The position numbers were made by a program, and so were the translations under genes. Shown piece after piece: positions 1-8,705 of a stretch of 64,000 nucleotides of DNA. This DNA is from Caulobacteraceae bacterium. GTDB lineage: Bacteria; Pseudomonadota; Alphaproteobacteria; Caulobacterales; Caulobacteraceae. The notes beneath the pieces were generated by a model. The model was not told where the DNA came from and searched no databases. It was given only the letters and a program-made list of their open reading frames with translations. The DNA lies in contig JAFBAO010000090.1 in the NCBI GenBank assembly GCA_019247715.1, positions 1-64,000 on the forward strand. The letters are read 5' to 3'. The stretch's first letter is position 1; each line of letters opens with the position of its first letter.

Positions 1-2096
1 GCGCGGGCCAGCGTCTCGGCCAGGGCGGCGGCGTACTCGGCCCTCCCCGCGGCGGTCGCGAACTGCACGTCGCCCCGCAGCCGCGCGCCGGCTTCCGACT
101 CCAGGAGCTGGCGCCATTCGTCGTCGTTGGTCACGGCCAGGAAGACCCAGCCGTCCGCCGTGCGGTACAGCCGGTAGAGCGGCCCCACGCCATTGAGCTC
201 GCTGTCCACCAGCGGCCGTTCCGGCTTGCCCGGATAGCGGATCCAGTCGTCGCTCATGGCGTAGGCGTTGGCGCCCAGCATGGTGGTGACCATCGATTGG
301 CCGAGGCCGTGCCGGTCCAGCGCCGTCAGGCCGAGCAGCATGGCGCTGCCCACCACCATGGCCGCATTCACGTCCGGATTGCCCTCGTTGGCGTTGATCA
401 GCCGGCGCGAGGCGGCCCGTGTCTCGGCCATGTCGAGCTCGGCCCCGGGGGGCGGCGGATATCCGGCGCCGGCCTGCAGCACCGCGTTGCCGCACACCGC
501 GCCGGCGATGGGGTGGTAGGCCGGCAGCCGGGCGTAGGGCCCATCGACGCCATAGGCGCCGGCGTAGAGGTAGACGAGCTCGGGGTTCGCCGCCCTCAGC
601 GCCTCGTAGCCTATGCCCAGCCGCTCCGGCACCCCGGGACGGTAGTTGTGCATGAAGAGGTCGGCGCGCTCCACCAGCTTGCGCACGATGGCCTGCGCCT
701 CGGGCTGCTTGAGGTCGAGGGCGATGCTCTCCTTGTCCTGCACGGCCTTGAAACCCAGGAAGCCGTTCTTTCGCATCAGGTCGCCCTCCAGGGGCTCGAC
801 CTTGATCACCCGGGCGCCCAGGTCGGCCAGCAGGCTCGGGCCGAAGGGGGCGGCGTACATGGCAGCGGCCTCGATCACCACGACATCGGCGAGCGGGCCG
901 CCGCGGCCGGAGTCCGAACGGGGGGGCCGAGGGGCGGGCGGCGCGCCTTTTCCGGCGGCCGCCGACGCCGGCGCGGCGATGGCCGAAGGGGTCGCGCTCA
1001 TGGTGGCCACCGCCCCCACTTGCTCGGTCTCGCCGAGCTCGGGATCCTGCACCCGGACCACATGTCCGTTGTGGCGGATCTGCGGGTGGTCCATGCCGCC
1101 CTGGGTGTCGGTGAAGCGGTCCGCGCCGACCTGGCCCGAGGCCAAGATCTTGTCCATGAACTGGGCGCCGCCGAACTGGCGCACCGCCGCCAGGATCTTC
1201 TCGACCACCTCGTGCTGGATCTCGACCGACACGCCCATCGGCAGCCCCTGGTAGCGCGGGTCGTCCTTCAGGCCCCCAAGGCCGAGCAGCTCCATCTGCA
1301 GCCAGAAGAGGTGGGGGGCGAAGTTGGCGAACTGGATCCAGGCGCCGTCGCGCGTGCGGGCGGGGATGTACTGCAGCGACTGGGTGGGATTGGGATTGAC
1401 GGGGCGCTTGCCGGACGGCGGCCCGAAGGCGAGATGCGGGAATTTGTCCGCAAGCTGCACCGCGAGCCAGCCGCCCATCTCGTAGGCGGAGAATGCCTGC
1501 AAGAGGCTGGTCTCGACCTTCTGGCCGAGGCCGCTGCGGGTTCGCTCATGCAGGGCCGCACAGATCCCTTGCACCGCCGCCTGCGAGGCGCCGAAGCTCG
1601 CCATCGGCGGCGCCGTGAACGCCGGCCGGTCGAGGTTGAACATGCTGCCGAAGTCCACCATGCGCCCGGCGAGGGCCATCACCAGGCCGTCGTATCCGGG
1701 CAGGTCGCGGTAGCGGCCCTTGGTCCCGAAACCGGTGATCGTGCAGTGGATCAGCCGCGGGTTGTCCGCCGCCAGGGTCTCGTAGTCCAGGCCGAGCCGC
1801 TCCAGGACCCCCGGCCGGAAGGCGGCCGCCAGCACGTCGGCCTCGCGGGCGAGGGCCTGGGCGCGTGCGCGCCCCTCGGGCGACTTCAGGTTCAGCACCA
1901 GGCGCGTCTTGCCGCGCCGCCACTGCTTGAACCCCCCTGAACCGCGGTTGGGGTCGCCCCGGTAGCCGGCGTCCTCGGGCGGCTCGATGCGGGTCACCGC
2001 CGCACCGTTGTCGGCCAAGATCATGGTGGCGACCGCCCCGGCGAAGCCGTGCGTGAGATCGAGCACCTTCACGCCGTCGAAAACCCTCGGACTCAT
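1..2096 (-). CDS. Tandem (two-domain) CaiB/BaiF family (class III) CoA-transferase, C-terminus truncated by window edge
   Basis: Not in the ORF track because it runs off the left edge. Reverse complement from 2096 reads MSPRVFDGVKVLDLTHGFAGAVATMILADNGAAVTRIEPPEDAGYRGDPN..., then after an Ala/Pro-rich linker (about 900-1010) a second CaiB domain in the same frame: ...GPLADVVVIEAAAMYAAPFGPSLLADLGARVIKVEPLEGD...LFMHNYRPGVPERLGIGYE... Confidence 0.88.
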   Translation of the reverse strand, partial: MSPRVFDGVKVLDLTHGFAGAVATMILADNGAAVTRIEPPEDAGYRGDPNRGSGGFKQWRRGKTRLVLNLKSPEGRARAQALAREADVLAAAFRPGVLERLGLDYETLAADNPRLIHCTITGFGTKGRYRDLPGYDGLVMALAGRMVDFGSMFNLDRPAFTAPPMASFGASQAAVQGICAALHERTRSGLGQKVETSLLQAFSAYEMGGWLAVQLADKFPHLAFGPPSGKRPVNPNPTQSLQYIPARTRDGAWIQFANFAPHLFWLQMELLGLGGLKDDPRYQGLPMGVSVEIQHEVVEKILAAVRQFGGAQFMDKILASGQVGADRFTDTQGGMDHPQIRHNGHVVRVQDPELGETEQVGAVATMSATPSAIAAPASAAAGKGAPPAPRPPRSDSGRGGPLADVVVIEAAAMYAAPFGPSLLADLGARVIKVEPLEGDLMRKNGFLGFKAVQDKESIALDLKQPEAQAIVRKLVERADLFMHNYRPGVPERLGIGYEALRAANPELVYLYAGAYGVDGPYARLPAYHPIAGAVCGNAVLQAGAGYPPPPGAELDMAETRAASRRLINANEGNPDVNAAMVVGSAMLLGLTALDRHGLGQSMVTTMLGANAYAMSDDWIRYPGKPERPLVDSELNGVGPLYRLYRTADGWVFLAVTNDDEWRQLLESEAGARLRGDVQFATAAGRAEYAAALAETLAR

Positions 2097-2362
2097 CGTT
2101 TCCTCCCTATGGCGTCGATCTTTTTGGGCCAATCGGCGAGAGCGCGGGTCAGTGCGCCGACCGCCCACCGTCGGCTTGGAGTTCAGGGTTGGGTGATGAA
2201 GGAGCCCTCGTCCGAACGCAAGAAGCAGGCGGCCGCCGCCATGGCCGAACCTCCATCAGACCCTTGCGCTCGGCCGCGGCTGCAGGCACGACCATCAAGG
2301 AACCCGGTGGGCCCTCAGCGCCCGACCGGGAACCGCGTACGGCAGATCGGCCAGGGAGGCGC

Positions 2363-3145
2363 ATGATGTCGGAAGAACCCCAGGAGCGGACGGGCGGCCT
2401 GGTGTTGCGCGAAGACGCCGGCGGCGTCTGCACCCTCACGCTCAATCGCCCCGAGAAGCGTAACGCCATCAACCAGGCGCTGTTCGACGAGCTGCGCCGC
2501 CACATCCGCGACATCGACACCAACGGGGCCGACATCGGCATCGTCGTCCTCAAGGGCGCGGGAAGCGCCTTCTGCGGCGGTCACGACCTAGGCGAGCCGC
2601 GCAAGGCCGACGGTTTCGCCTGGCTGCGCGTGGAGGCCCTGACGCTGGAGAAGCTCTCGCAGCTGCGCCAGCCGGTGATCGCCCAGGTGCATGGCGGCTG
2701 CTACACGGCCGGGCTGGAGCTGGTCCTGGCCGCCGACTTCATCCTCTGCTCGGAATCGGCCCTTTTCGCCGACACCCACGGCAAGTTCGGCCTGGTGCCG
2801 GGCGGCTGGGGCATGAGCCAGCGCCTGCCACGCCGGGTGGGGGCGTCCAAGTCGCTGGAGATGTCGATCACCTGCCGCAGCTACACCGGCGCCGAGGCCG
2901 CGGCCATGGGCCTGGCCAACGAGTGCGTGCCCGACGACCGGCTCGACGTGCGGGTGGCCGAATGGTGCGAGATGATCCTCGCCAACTCCTGGCACAGCAA
3001 CGCCGCCAACAAGCGGGCGGTCTACGACACCGACGGCCTGCCGCTGGCGGAGGGCATCAATCACGAAATCACGCGCAATGCGGGCTTCGACAAGACGCAC
3101 CGGAACAAGGCCGCCGGCGCCTTTCTGAAGGACAAGGCGCGCTAG
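2363..3145 (+). CDS. Enoyl-CoA hydratase/isomerase family protein
   Basis: Crotonase motifs (TLNRPEKRNAINQALFDEL; GAGSAFCGGHDL; GCYTAGLELVLAADF). Start inside the longer ORF at ATG 2363 (or 2366) preceded by GGGAGGCGC. Confidence 0.85.
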   Translation: MMSEEPQERTGGLVLREDAGGVCTLTLNRPEKRNAINQALFDELRRHIRDIDTNGADIGIVVLKGAGSAFCGGHDLGEPRKADGFAWLRVEALTLEKLSQLRQPVIAQVHGGCYTAGLELVLAADFILCSESALFADTHGKFGLVPGGWGMSQRLPRRVGASKSLEMSITCRSYTGAEAAAMGLANECVPDDRLDVRVAEWCEMILANSWHSNAANKRAVYDTDGLPLAEGINHEITRNAGFDKTHRNKAAGAFLKDKAR

Positions 3146-3217
3146 TGTGGTGAATTTGAAGTTCGCTCGATTGATGGGGCGGGCGCTGAAGCGAACTTCA
3201 AATTCGTAAACCACACT
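3142..3217 (+). repeat. Hairpin/palindromic element copy 1 (REP/BIME-like)
   Basis: agtgtggt-gaatttgaagttcgc (3144-3166) pairs with gcgaacttcaaattc-gtaa-accacact (3191-3217): 15-bp inner stem, 4-nt one-sided bulge, 8-bp outer stem, loop containing GATGGGGCGGGCGC. Confidence 0.85.
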
Positions 3218-3233
3218 CGATTCAAAGCTTTGC

Positions 3234-3308
3234 TAGCGTCCTCGTCGAGTCCGAAGTTCGCTCGGCGCCCATCCCATCCACTGGCGAACTTCGGACTCGG
3301 GACACTAG
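3234..3308 (-). repeat. Hairpin/palindromic element copy 2, inverted relative to copy 1
   Basis: Reverse complement ctagtgtcccgagtccgaagttcgc-cagtggatgggatgggcgccga-gcgaacttcggactcg-acga-ggacgcta aligns with copy 1 through arms, loop (GATGGGnnGGGCGC) and the 4-nt bulge. Confidence 0.85.
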
Positions 3309-3327
3309 GACCGCCCGGGTCGCGCCT

Positions 3328-4398
3328 CTAGGCGCCCCACTCGCTCAGGACGTCGTCGGCCTGCGCACCCCCGGGCTCGGCGCGGGGGCCGGCCGCCGAC
3401 GGCGTGCGCGAGAACCTCGGAGCCGGACCCGGCTCCCACACCCCATCCACCTGGATGAAGACGTTGCGCGCGACGTTGGCAGGGTGGAGGGGCGCCTCGG
3501 TCATGCTGAGAACGGGGCCGAAGCAGATGTCGAGGCCCTCCAGCGCCGCGCACCACTCGTCTCGGGTCTTGGAGGCGAACCGCTCGGCGAGCGCCTGCTG
3601 CAGGGCCGGCTGCCGCTCGGGATCGTTCTGCGGATAGGCCGCCGGATCGAGGTCCATCACGTCGAGCAGGGCGCGGTAGAACTGCGGCTCGAGCGGTCCG
3701 ATGCTGACCCAGCCGCCGCCGGCGCACGCATAGACGCCGTACCAGGCCCTGCCGCCGTCGAGGAAGTTGGCGCCGCGCGGGCCCCAGGCGCCGGTCTGCG
3801 CGCCGGGAAAGAGGCTGGTGAGCAGCGAGGCCGAGCCGTCGACCATCGCGCAATCGACGACCTGCCCTTTGCCGCTGGCGCGCGCCTCGATGATCGCGGC
3901 CAAAAGGCCCATGGCCAGATAGAGCGAGCCGCCGCCGAAGTCGCCGGCGACGTTCAGCGGCTGCATCGGCTTTTCGGGCGGGCCGAAGGCGCTCAGCGCG
4001 CCGGAGAGGCCGATGTAATTGATGTCGTGGCCGGCACGCTCGGCCATGGGACCGGTCTGGCCCCAGCCGGTCATGCGCCCGTAGACGATCTTCGGATTGC
4101 GGGCCAGGACCTCGTCCGGACCGAGGCCGAGACGCTCCATGACCCCGGGCCGGAAGGGCTCGATGACGGCGTCGGCCGCGGCCATCAAGGCGAGCGCCGC
4201 GCTGCGGCCCGCATCGCTCTTCAGGTCCAGGATGACGGAGCGCTTGCCGCGGGCGAAGGGGCCGCCGGCGGCGTTCCGGTCGCGGTCGATCCGCACCAGG
4301 TCCGCCCCCATGTCAGCCAGCAGCATCCCGCAGAACGGCCCGGGCCCGATGCCCGCGAACTCGACGATCCGCACTCCCGTCAGCGGTCCTTGCCGCAT
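3328..4398 (-). CDS. CaiB/BaiF family CoA-transferase
   Basis: MRQGPLTGVRIVEFAGIGPGPFCGMLLADMGADLVRIDRD..., class III CoA-transferase signature; start chosen at ATG 4398 inside a longer ORF. Confidence 0.87.
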   Translation of the reverse strand: MRQGPLTGVRIVEFAGIGPGPFCGMLLADMGADLVRIDRDRNAAGGPFARGKRSVILDLKSDAGRSAALALMAAADAVIEPFRPGVMERLGLGPDEVLARNPKIVYGRMTGWGQTGPMAERAGHDINYIGLSGALSAFGPPEKPMQPLNVAGDFGGGSLYLAMGLLAAIIEARASGKGQVVDCAMVDGSASLLTSLFPGAQTGAWGPRGANFLDGGRAWYGVYACAGGGWVSIGPLEPQFYRALLDVMDLDPAAYPQNDPERQPALQQALAERFASKTRDEWCAALEGLDICFGPVLSMTEAPLHPANVARNVFIQVDGVWEPGPAPRFSRTPSAAGPRAEPGGAQADDVLSEWGA

Positions 4399-4589
4399 GC
4401 GCCAACTCCCTCGAACTTGCGTGGTCACGGCCATCCCGCGGCCAAGGCCGCCTCGGCCGAAAGAGTGAAGTGTCCCATTCGGTACGACAAGTGCGAAAGA
4501 GGAAGGGCCAACCTCGGCCCGACGGGCTAGGATCACCGGCCACAAGATCGTCCGCGCCCATCCCGCGCCAAGAAGGAGATGCGTTCGCC

Positions 4590-5591
4590 ATGAAGGCTGT
4601 TCAGATTCGGACGCCGGCCACCCTGGAGTCGCTGTCCTATGTCGACCTGCCCGATCCGCCCGCGCCCCGGCCGGGCGAAATCACCGTGCGGATCCGCGCG
4701 AGCTCGCTCAACTTCCACGACCTCGGCGTCGTCACCGGCCGTGGCGCGCCGGCCGCGGATGGCCGAATCCCGATGTCGGACGGCGCCGGCGACGTCGTCG
4801 CGGTCGGCGAAGGGGTGACGGAATTTTCGGCGGGCGATCGGGTGGTATCTACCTTCTTCCCCTTCTGGCTGGACGGCGAGGCCCCCGACGACGGCTTCGT
4901 CGGCGTACCGGGCGACGGCGTGGACGGCTACGCGCGGGAACTGGTGACCGCCCCCGCCACCTGGTTCACCCGCCAGCCGCGGGGCTACTCGCACGCGGAG
5001 GCCGCGACCTTGACCTGCGCGGGCCTCACGGCCTGGCGCGCCCTGGTGGTCGACGGAAGGCTGAAGGCCGGCGACACCGTCCTCGTGCAGGGCAGCGGGG
5101 GGGTTTCCGTCTTCGCGCTGCAGATCGCCAAGGCCATGGGCGCCAGCGTCATCGCCACCTCCTCGTCCGACGAGAAGCTGGAGCGGCTCAAGGCCCTCGG
5201 CGCCGACCACCTGATCAACTACAGGAGCGAACCGAAATGGGGCAAGGCGGCCCGCGCCGCCACCGGAGGCCGCGGCGTCGACTATGTCGTCGAAGTGGGA
5301 GGCGGCACGATGGGCGAGTCGGCGACGGCCGTGCGCACGGGCGGGCAGATCGCCGTCATCGGCCTGCTGTCGGGCGTTCCCACCGCCTCATTCCACCTGA
5401 TCGTCAAGCAGCTGCGGATGATCGGTCTCGTGGTGGGGAGCCGAAGGCATCAGCTCGACTTCATACGCGGGATCGAGGCGACCGGCATCCGGCCGGTCCT
5501 GGACCAGGCCTTCCCCCTGCGGGACCTTGCGGCGGCTTTCCGCCGGCAGCAGGCCGGGGCCCATTTCGGGAAGATCGTGGTCGAGGTCTAG
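4590..5591 (+). CDS. MDR-superfamily zinc-type/quinone-oxidoreductase-like NAD(P)-dependent alcohol dehydrogenase
   Basis: MKAVQIRTPATLESLSYVDLPDPPAPRPGEITVRIRASSLNFHDLGVVTG...; GDTVLVQGSGGVSVFALQIAKAMGA Rossmann motif; RBS AAGGAG upstream. Confidence 0.85.
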   Translation: MKAVQIRTPATLESLSYVDLPDPPAPRPGEITVRIRASSLNFHDLGVVTGRGAPAADGRIPMSDGAGDVVAVGEGVTEFSAGDRVVSTFFPFWLDGEAPDDGFVGVPGDGVDGYARELVTAPATWFTRQPRGYSHAEAATLTCAGLTAWRALVVDGRLKAGDTVLVQGSGGVSVFALQIAKAMGASVIATSSSDEKLERLKALGADHLINYRSEPKWGKAARAATGGRGVDYVVEVGGGTMGESATAVRTGGQIAVIGLLSGVPTASFHLIVKQLRMIGLVVGSRRHQLDFIRGIEATGIRPVLDQAFPLRDLAAAFRRQQAGAHFGKIVVEV

Positions 5592-5597
5592 GCGCGG

Positions 5598-6413
5598 TCA
5601 GGCCGAGGCCAGCCGGCCTAGCTGGGCCTCGGTGAGCCGCAGCGACGCGGCCGCGACGTTCTCTTCCAGGTGGGCGATCTGCGAGGTGCCGGGGATCGGC
5701 AGCATCACCGGCGATCGGCCGAGCAGCCAGGCCAGGGCCACCTGGGAGGGCCGCGCGCCGGTCTCGGCGGCCAAGGCCTCCAGCGGCGCGTCGGCGCCGG
5801 TCTGCAGCGGACCCCAGGGCAGGAAGGCGATCCCCCGCGCCGCGCAGAGCTCGAGCACCCGCTCTGAGGCGCGGTCGGTGTGATTGAAGCGGTTCTGCAC
5901 CGAGGCGATCGGCGTCAGCTCCAGCGCCTCCTGGATGTGGCCGCGCCCGATATTCGAGAGGCCGATGTGGGCGATCTTGCCCTCGTCCCGGAGCTCGATG
6001 AGGGCGCCCATCGAGTCGGCGAAGGGCACGGCGGGATCGGGCGTGTGCAGCTGATAGAGGTCGATGCGCTCCAGCCGCAGGCGCCGCAGGCTCTCCTCGC
6101 AGACCCGCTTCAGCCGCTCGGGGCGCCCGTCGGCCGGCAGCATCCGCTGGCCCGGCTGCAGCTTGCCGGGGATGAAGCCGCCCTTGGTGGCGATCAGAAC
6201 CTGCCGGGGATAGGGGTGGAGGGCCTCGGCGATCAGGCGCTCGCTTTCACCGTCGCCGTAGATGTCGGCGGTGTCGATGAACTCGACGCCCAGCTCGACC
6301 ACCCGGCGCATCAGGGCCAGGGGGTCCGGCGCGCCCATGATCCGCATGGCCCCGAACCCCAGCCGCCGCACCTTGCGACCGGCGACCTCGATGGTCTGCT
6401 CCGGAGCCGTCAC
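5598..6413 (-). CDS. Aldo/keto reductase
   Basis: LGFGAMRIMG..., EFIDTADIYGDGESERLIAEAL, RIDLYQLHTPDP, ALAWLLGRSPVMLPIPGTS. Confidence 0.88.
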   Translation of the reverse strand: MTAPEQTIEVAGRKVRRLGFGAMRIMGAPDPLALMRRVVELGVEFIDTADIYGDGESERLIAEALHPYPRQVLIATKGGFIPGKLQPGQRMLPADGRPERLKRVCEESLRRLRLERIDLYQLHTPDPAVPFADSMGALIELRDEGKIAHIGLSNIGRGHIQEALELTPIASVQNRFNHTDRASERVLELCAARGIAFLPWGPLQTGADAPLEALAAETGARPSQVALAWLLGRSPVMLPIPGTSQIAHLEENVAAASLRLTEAQLGRLASA

Positions 6414-6593
6414 CCGGACGCGCCCGCCCTGGCGCTACGGTCCTTGAAGCTGCTCATGAGATCCCTCCCCTACTCGACCGGGCGGCGACCATATGCGTCG
6501 GCCGGAGCCCTTGAGTCCAACGCCAACTGCTCGGGGCGCCAGGCTGGATGCCGGTCGCCTGGGCTGCGGTTTTCCGCAGAGGGCGGACGCCCC

Positions 6594-7376
6594 TCAGGCT
6601 TCGTTCAGCACCGCCCCGATCACCAGGGCGTGGTCCTGGCGCAGCTCGTCGGCCAGCGTCTTGGCCTCCGCCACGAAGCTGTGGTCGCGACGGGCCACGA
6701 TCAGGCTGTAGCCGACGACGCTGCTGATCAGCCTGGCGTCCGCACAGCGGCTGGCTGGCGGGGTGTCGACGATTGTGACGTCGTATTCGCGCAGGCAGAA
6801 ATCCATCAGCGCCCGGAACCGCTCGCTGGAGAGCAGCTCCGGGGCGTCCGAGGCCGCCTCGCCCGCGTACATGACCGAGAGCCCCGTGGCGGCGTCGGTG
6901 ACGATGGTCTTGCTGACCGCCGCGCCGCCGTTCAGGCATTCGTAGAGGCCGGGCGCGCCCGGCCTCTGGCCCGGGAAGAACCGTTGCAGCGACGGGTCCC
7001 GCAGGTCGCCGTCGATGAGCAGGGTGCGCGCGCCGATCTGGGACAAGGCGACGGCGAGGTTGGCCGCCACGAAGGTGCAGCCTGCCTGGGGGTTCGGCGC
7101 GCAGACCACCAACGCGCGCCGCCCCAGTTGCAGGTGCGAGGTCAGGATGTGGGTCCGCAGCGCGCGGATCGCCTCGGCCTGCGGTCCGGCGGGGTCGCTG
7201 ATCATCACGAGATCGCTCGCCGGCTGCAGGCGGACCCTTGCGCGCGGGTCATCTCCGAGCGGCCCCAGAGCCTTGCCGCCGGAAACCAGCGTCAGCCTCT
7301 TGCCCGGGTCGGTGTGTTGCAAGGTCGCGATCACGATTGCGCCGCCCATCCGTTGTTCATCCGCCGGGCGAGCCAC
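6594..7376 (-). CDS. CpsD/CapB (BY-kinase-like) exopolysaccharide P-loop ATPase with degenerate Walker A
   Basis: APNPQAGCTFVAANLAVALSQIGARTLLIDGDLRDPSLQ (Walker A region/A') and DVTIVDTPP (Walker B); adjacent to Wzz and Wza homologues. The P-loop lysine is absent (GCT instead of GKT/S). Confidence 0.8.
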   Translation of the reverse strand: MARPADEQRMGGAIVIATLQHTDPGKRLTLVSGGKALGPLGDDPRARVRLQPASDLVMISDPAGPQAEAIRALRTHILTSHLQLGRRALVVCAPNPQAGCTFVAANLAVALSQIGARTLLIDGDLRDPSLQRFFPGQRPGAPGLYECLNGGAAVSKTIVTDAATGLSVMYAGEAASDAPELLSSERFRALMDFCLREYDVTIVDTPPASRCADARLISSVVGYSLIVARRDHSFVAEAKTLADELRQDHALVIGAVLNEA

Positions 7377-8680
7377 GCACGCCAGCGCGGGCCGGCCTTG
7401 ACCGGCGGCTCGGGCGGACCCGGCACCATCGCCAGTAGTGGCGCGTCGATCGCCGATTCGAGATCCTCGTGCCCCCGAATCCGGCGCGCCATCAACTCCA
7501 GGAGCAGGGCCGCCAGCACCCCCACCCCCAGGCCCAGGACGAAGGCGCCTGGAATAATCAGCAGCTTGTTGGGGAACTTCGGGCTCTGCGGGGTGACCGC
7601 AGCGGCCAGCGGCGTCAGTCCCACGTCGGCCTCGGTCGCGGCCTGACGCAGCTCGGCGGCCTTGGCGGACGCCTTCTGGTACTGGTCGCGGCGCAGGTCG
7701 ACGTCGGACTGGAGCTGGCTGAGCGTCTTCAGCTTGTCGCCCTGGGCGATGACCCGGGCCTTCTGCGCCGCCAGCGCGCTTTCCAAGGCCGCCGCGCCGC
7801 CGGTCCCAGCCATGACGGCGCGGGCCGCGGCCGCGTCCTGGGCCGCGAGCTTGGCCACCGCCGCCCGCTGGGCGCGCAGTTGCTGCAGCTCCGGATGGTT
7901 CGGGCCGAGGGTTCGCTCGGCCTCGGCGATCTGGGCGTCCAGCTGGGCCAGCTGAATGGCGCTCTGCGAGGCGGTCGGCGCGGCGGCGGTCGCCGGCCCG
8001 GCCATCCCCTGGGCGGAAAGAGCCCGCAGCCGGGCGGTGTCGAGGTCGGTCTTCTCGTCGGCCATCAAGACGCCGTTGGCGCGCTCGAAATCGGTTTCCG
8101 CCTTCTGAGCGGCGTCGAGAGCGACCTTCGCCTTCTGCGCCTCGGTCTCATACCACTGGGCGTCCCGGGCGGCGTCGTCGCGGTGGAAGTCGAGGCTGAC
8201 CTCGATGTAGCTCTTGCGCAGGGCGTCGGCCACGCGCCTGGCCTCGTCGGAGCTGGGGCCGCCGTAGGAGATCTCGAGGATGTTGCTGCCCTCGAGCACC
8301 TTGGCCTTGGTCCGGTCGATCAGCCGCTGCGCGAGCCAATGCTGGAAATCCCGCGCGTCCCGTTTCGACCGATGCCGGTATTTCTCCATCAGCGTCCGGT
8401 CGGTCGTCCAGCCGAGCTTCTCGGCGGTCCGCTCGGCCACCGTGTAGTCGGTGATGAGCTCGGTCTGGGTGGCGATGTAGCCCCGCTCGGCGGGCCCAGC
8501 GATGACCGCCCCGGTGATCGGGTCGGGCTTCAGGGTGTTGAGCATCACCCGCGCATGGGCTTCCCAGCGCGGTGGGGCCACCAGGCAGACGAGGACGCCG
8601 CCCGCAAGGGCCCCGAGGGCGGCGGCCGCGACCAGCCTCCGCCAGGCCCAGAGGATCCTCAGGAACTGCAGCAAACTCAT
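7331..8680 (-). CDS. Wzz/GumC-type chain-length determinant polysaccharide co-polymerase
   Basis: N-terminal TM (LLQFLRILWAWRRLVAAAALGALAGGVLVCL), long coiled-coil, C-terminal TM (LLIIPGAFVLGLGVGVLAALLLELMARR). Start at MSLLQFL (8680). Confidence 0.82.
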   Translation of the reverse strand: MSLLQFLRILWAWRRLVAAAALGALAGGVLVCLVAPPRWEAHARVMLNTLKPDPITGAVIAGPAERGYIATQTELITDYTVAERTAEKLGWTTDRTLMEKYRHRSKRDARDFQHWLAQRLIDRTKAKVLEGSNILEISYGGPSSDEARRVADALRKSYIEVSLDFHRDDAARDAQWYETEAQKAKVALDAAQKAETDFERANGVLMADEKTDLDTARLRALSAQGMAGPATAAAPTASQSAIQLAQLDAQIAEAERTLGPNHPELQQLRAQRAAVAKLAAQDAAAARAVMAGTGGAAALESALAAQKARVIAQGDKLKTLSQLQSDVDLRRDQYQKASAKAAELRQAATEADVGLTPLAAAVTPQSPKFPNKLLIIPGAFVLGLGVGVLAALLLELMARRIRGHEDLESAIDAPLLAMVPGPPEPPVKAGPRWRAWLARRMNNGWAAQS

Positions 8681-8705
8681 CGTGATGGTCTCGTAGCCAT
8701 ACGCT

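Noticed and set aside
297-1940. 547-aa plus-strand ORF
   Set aside because: Shadow of the minus-strand tandem CoA-transferase, which has clear family motifs.
6564-6579. Hairpin CTGCGG-TTTT-CCGCAG just downstream of the BY-kinase-like gene
   Set aside because: Only a 6-bp stem with no T-tract on the transcribed strand; too weak to call a terminator confidently.
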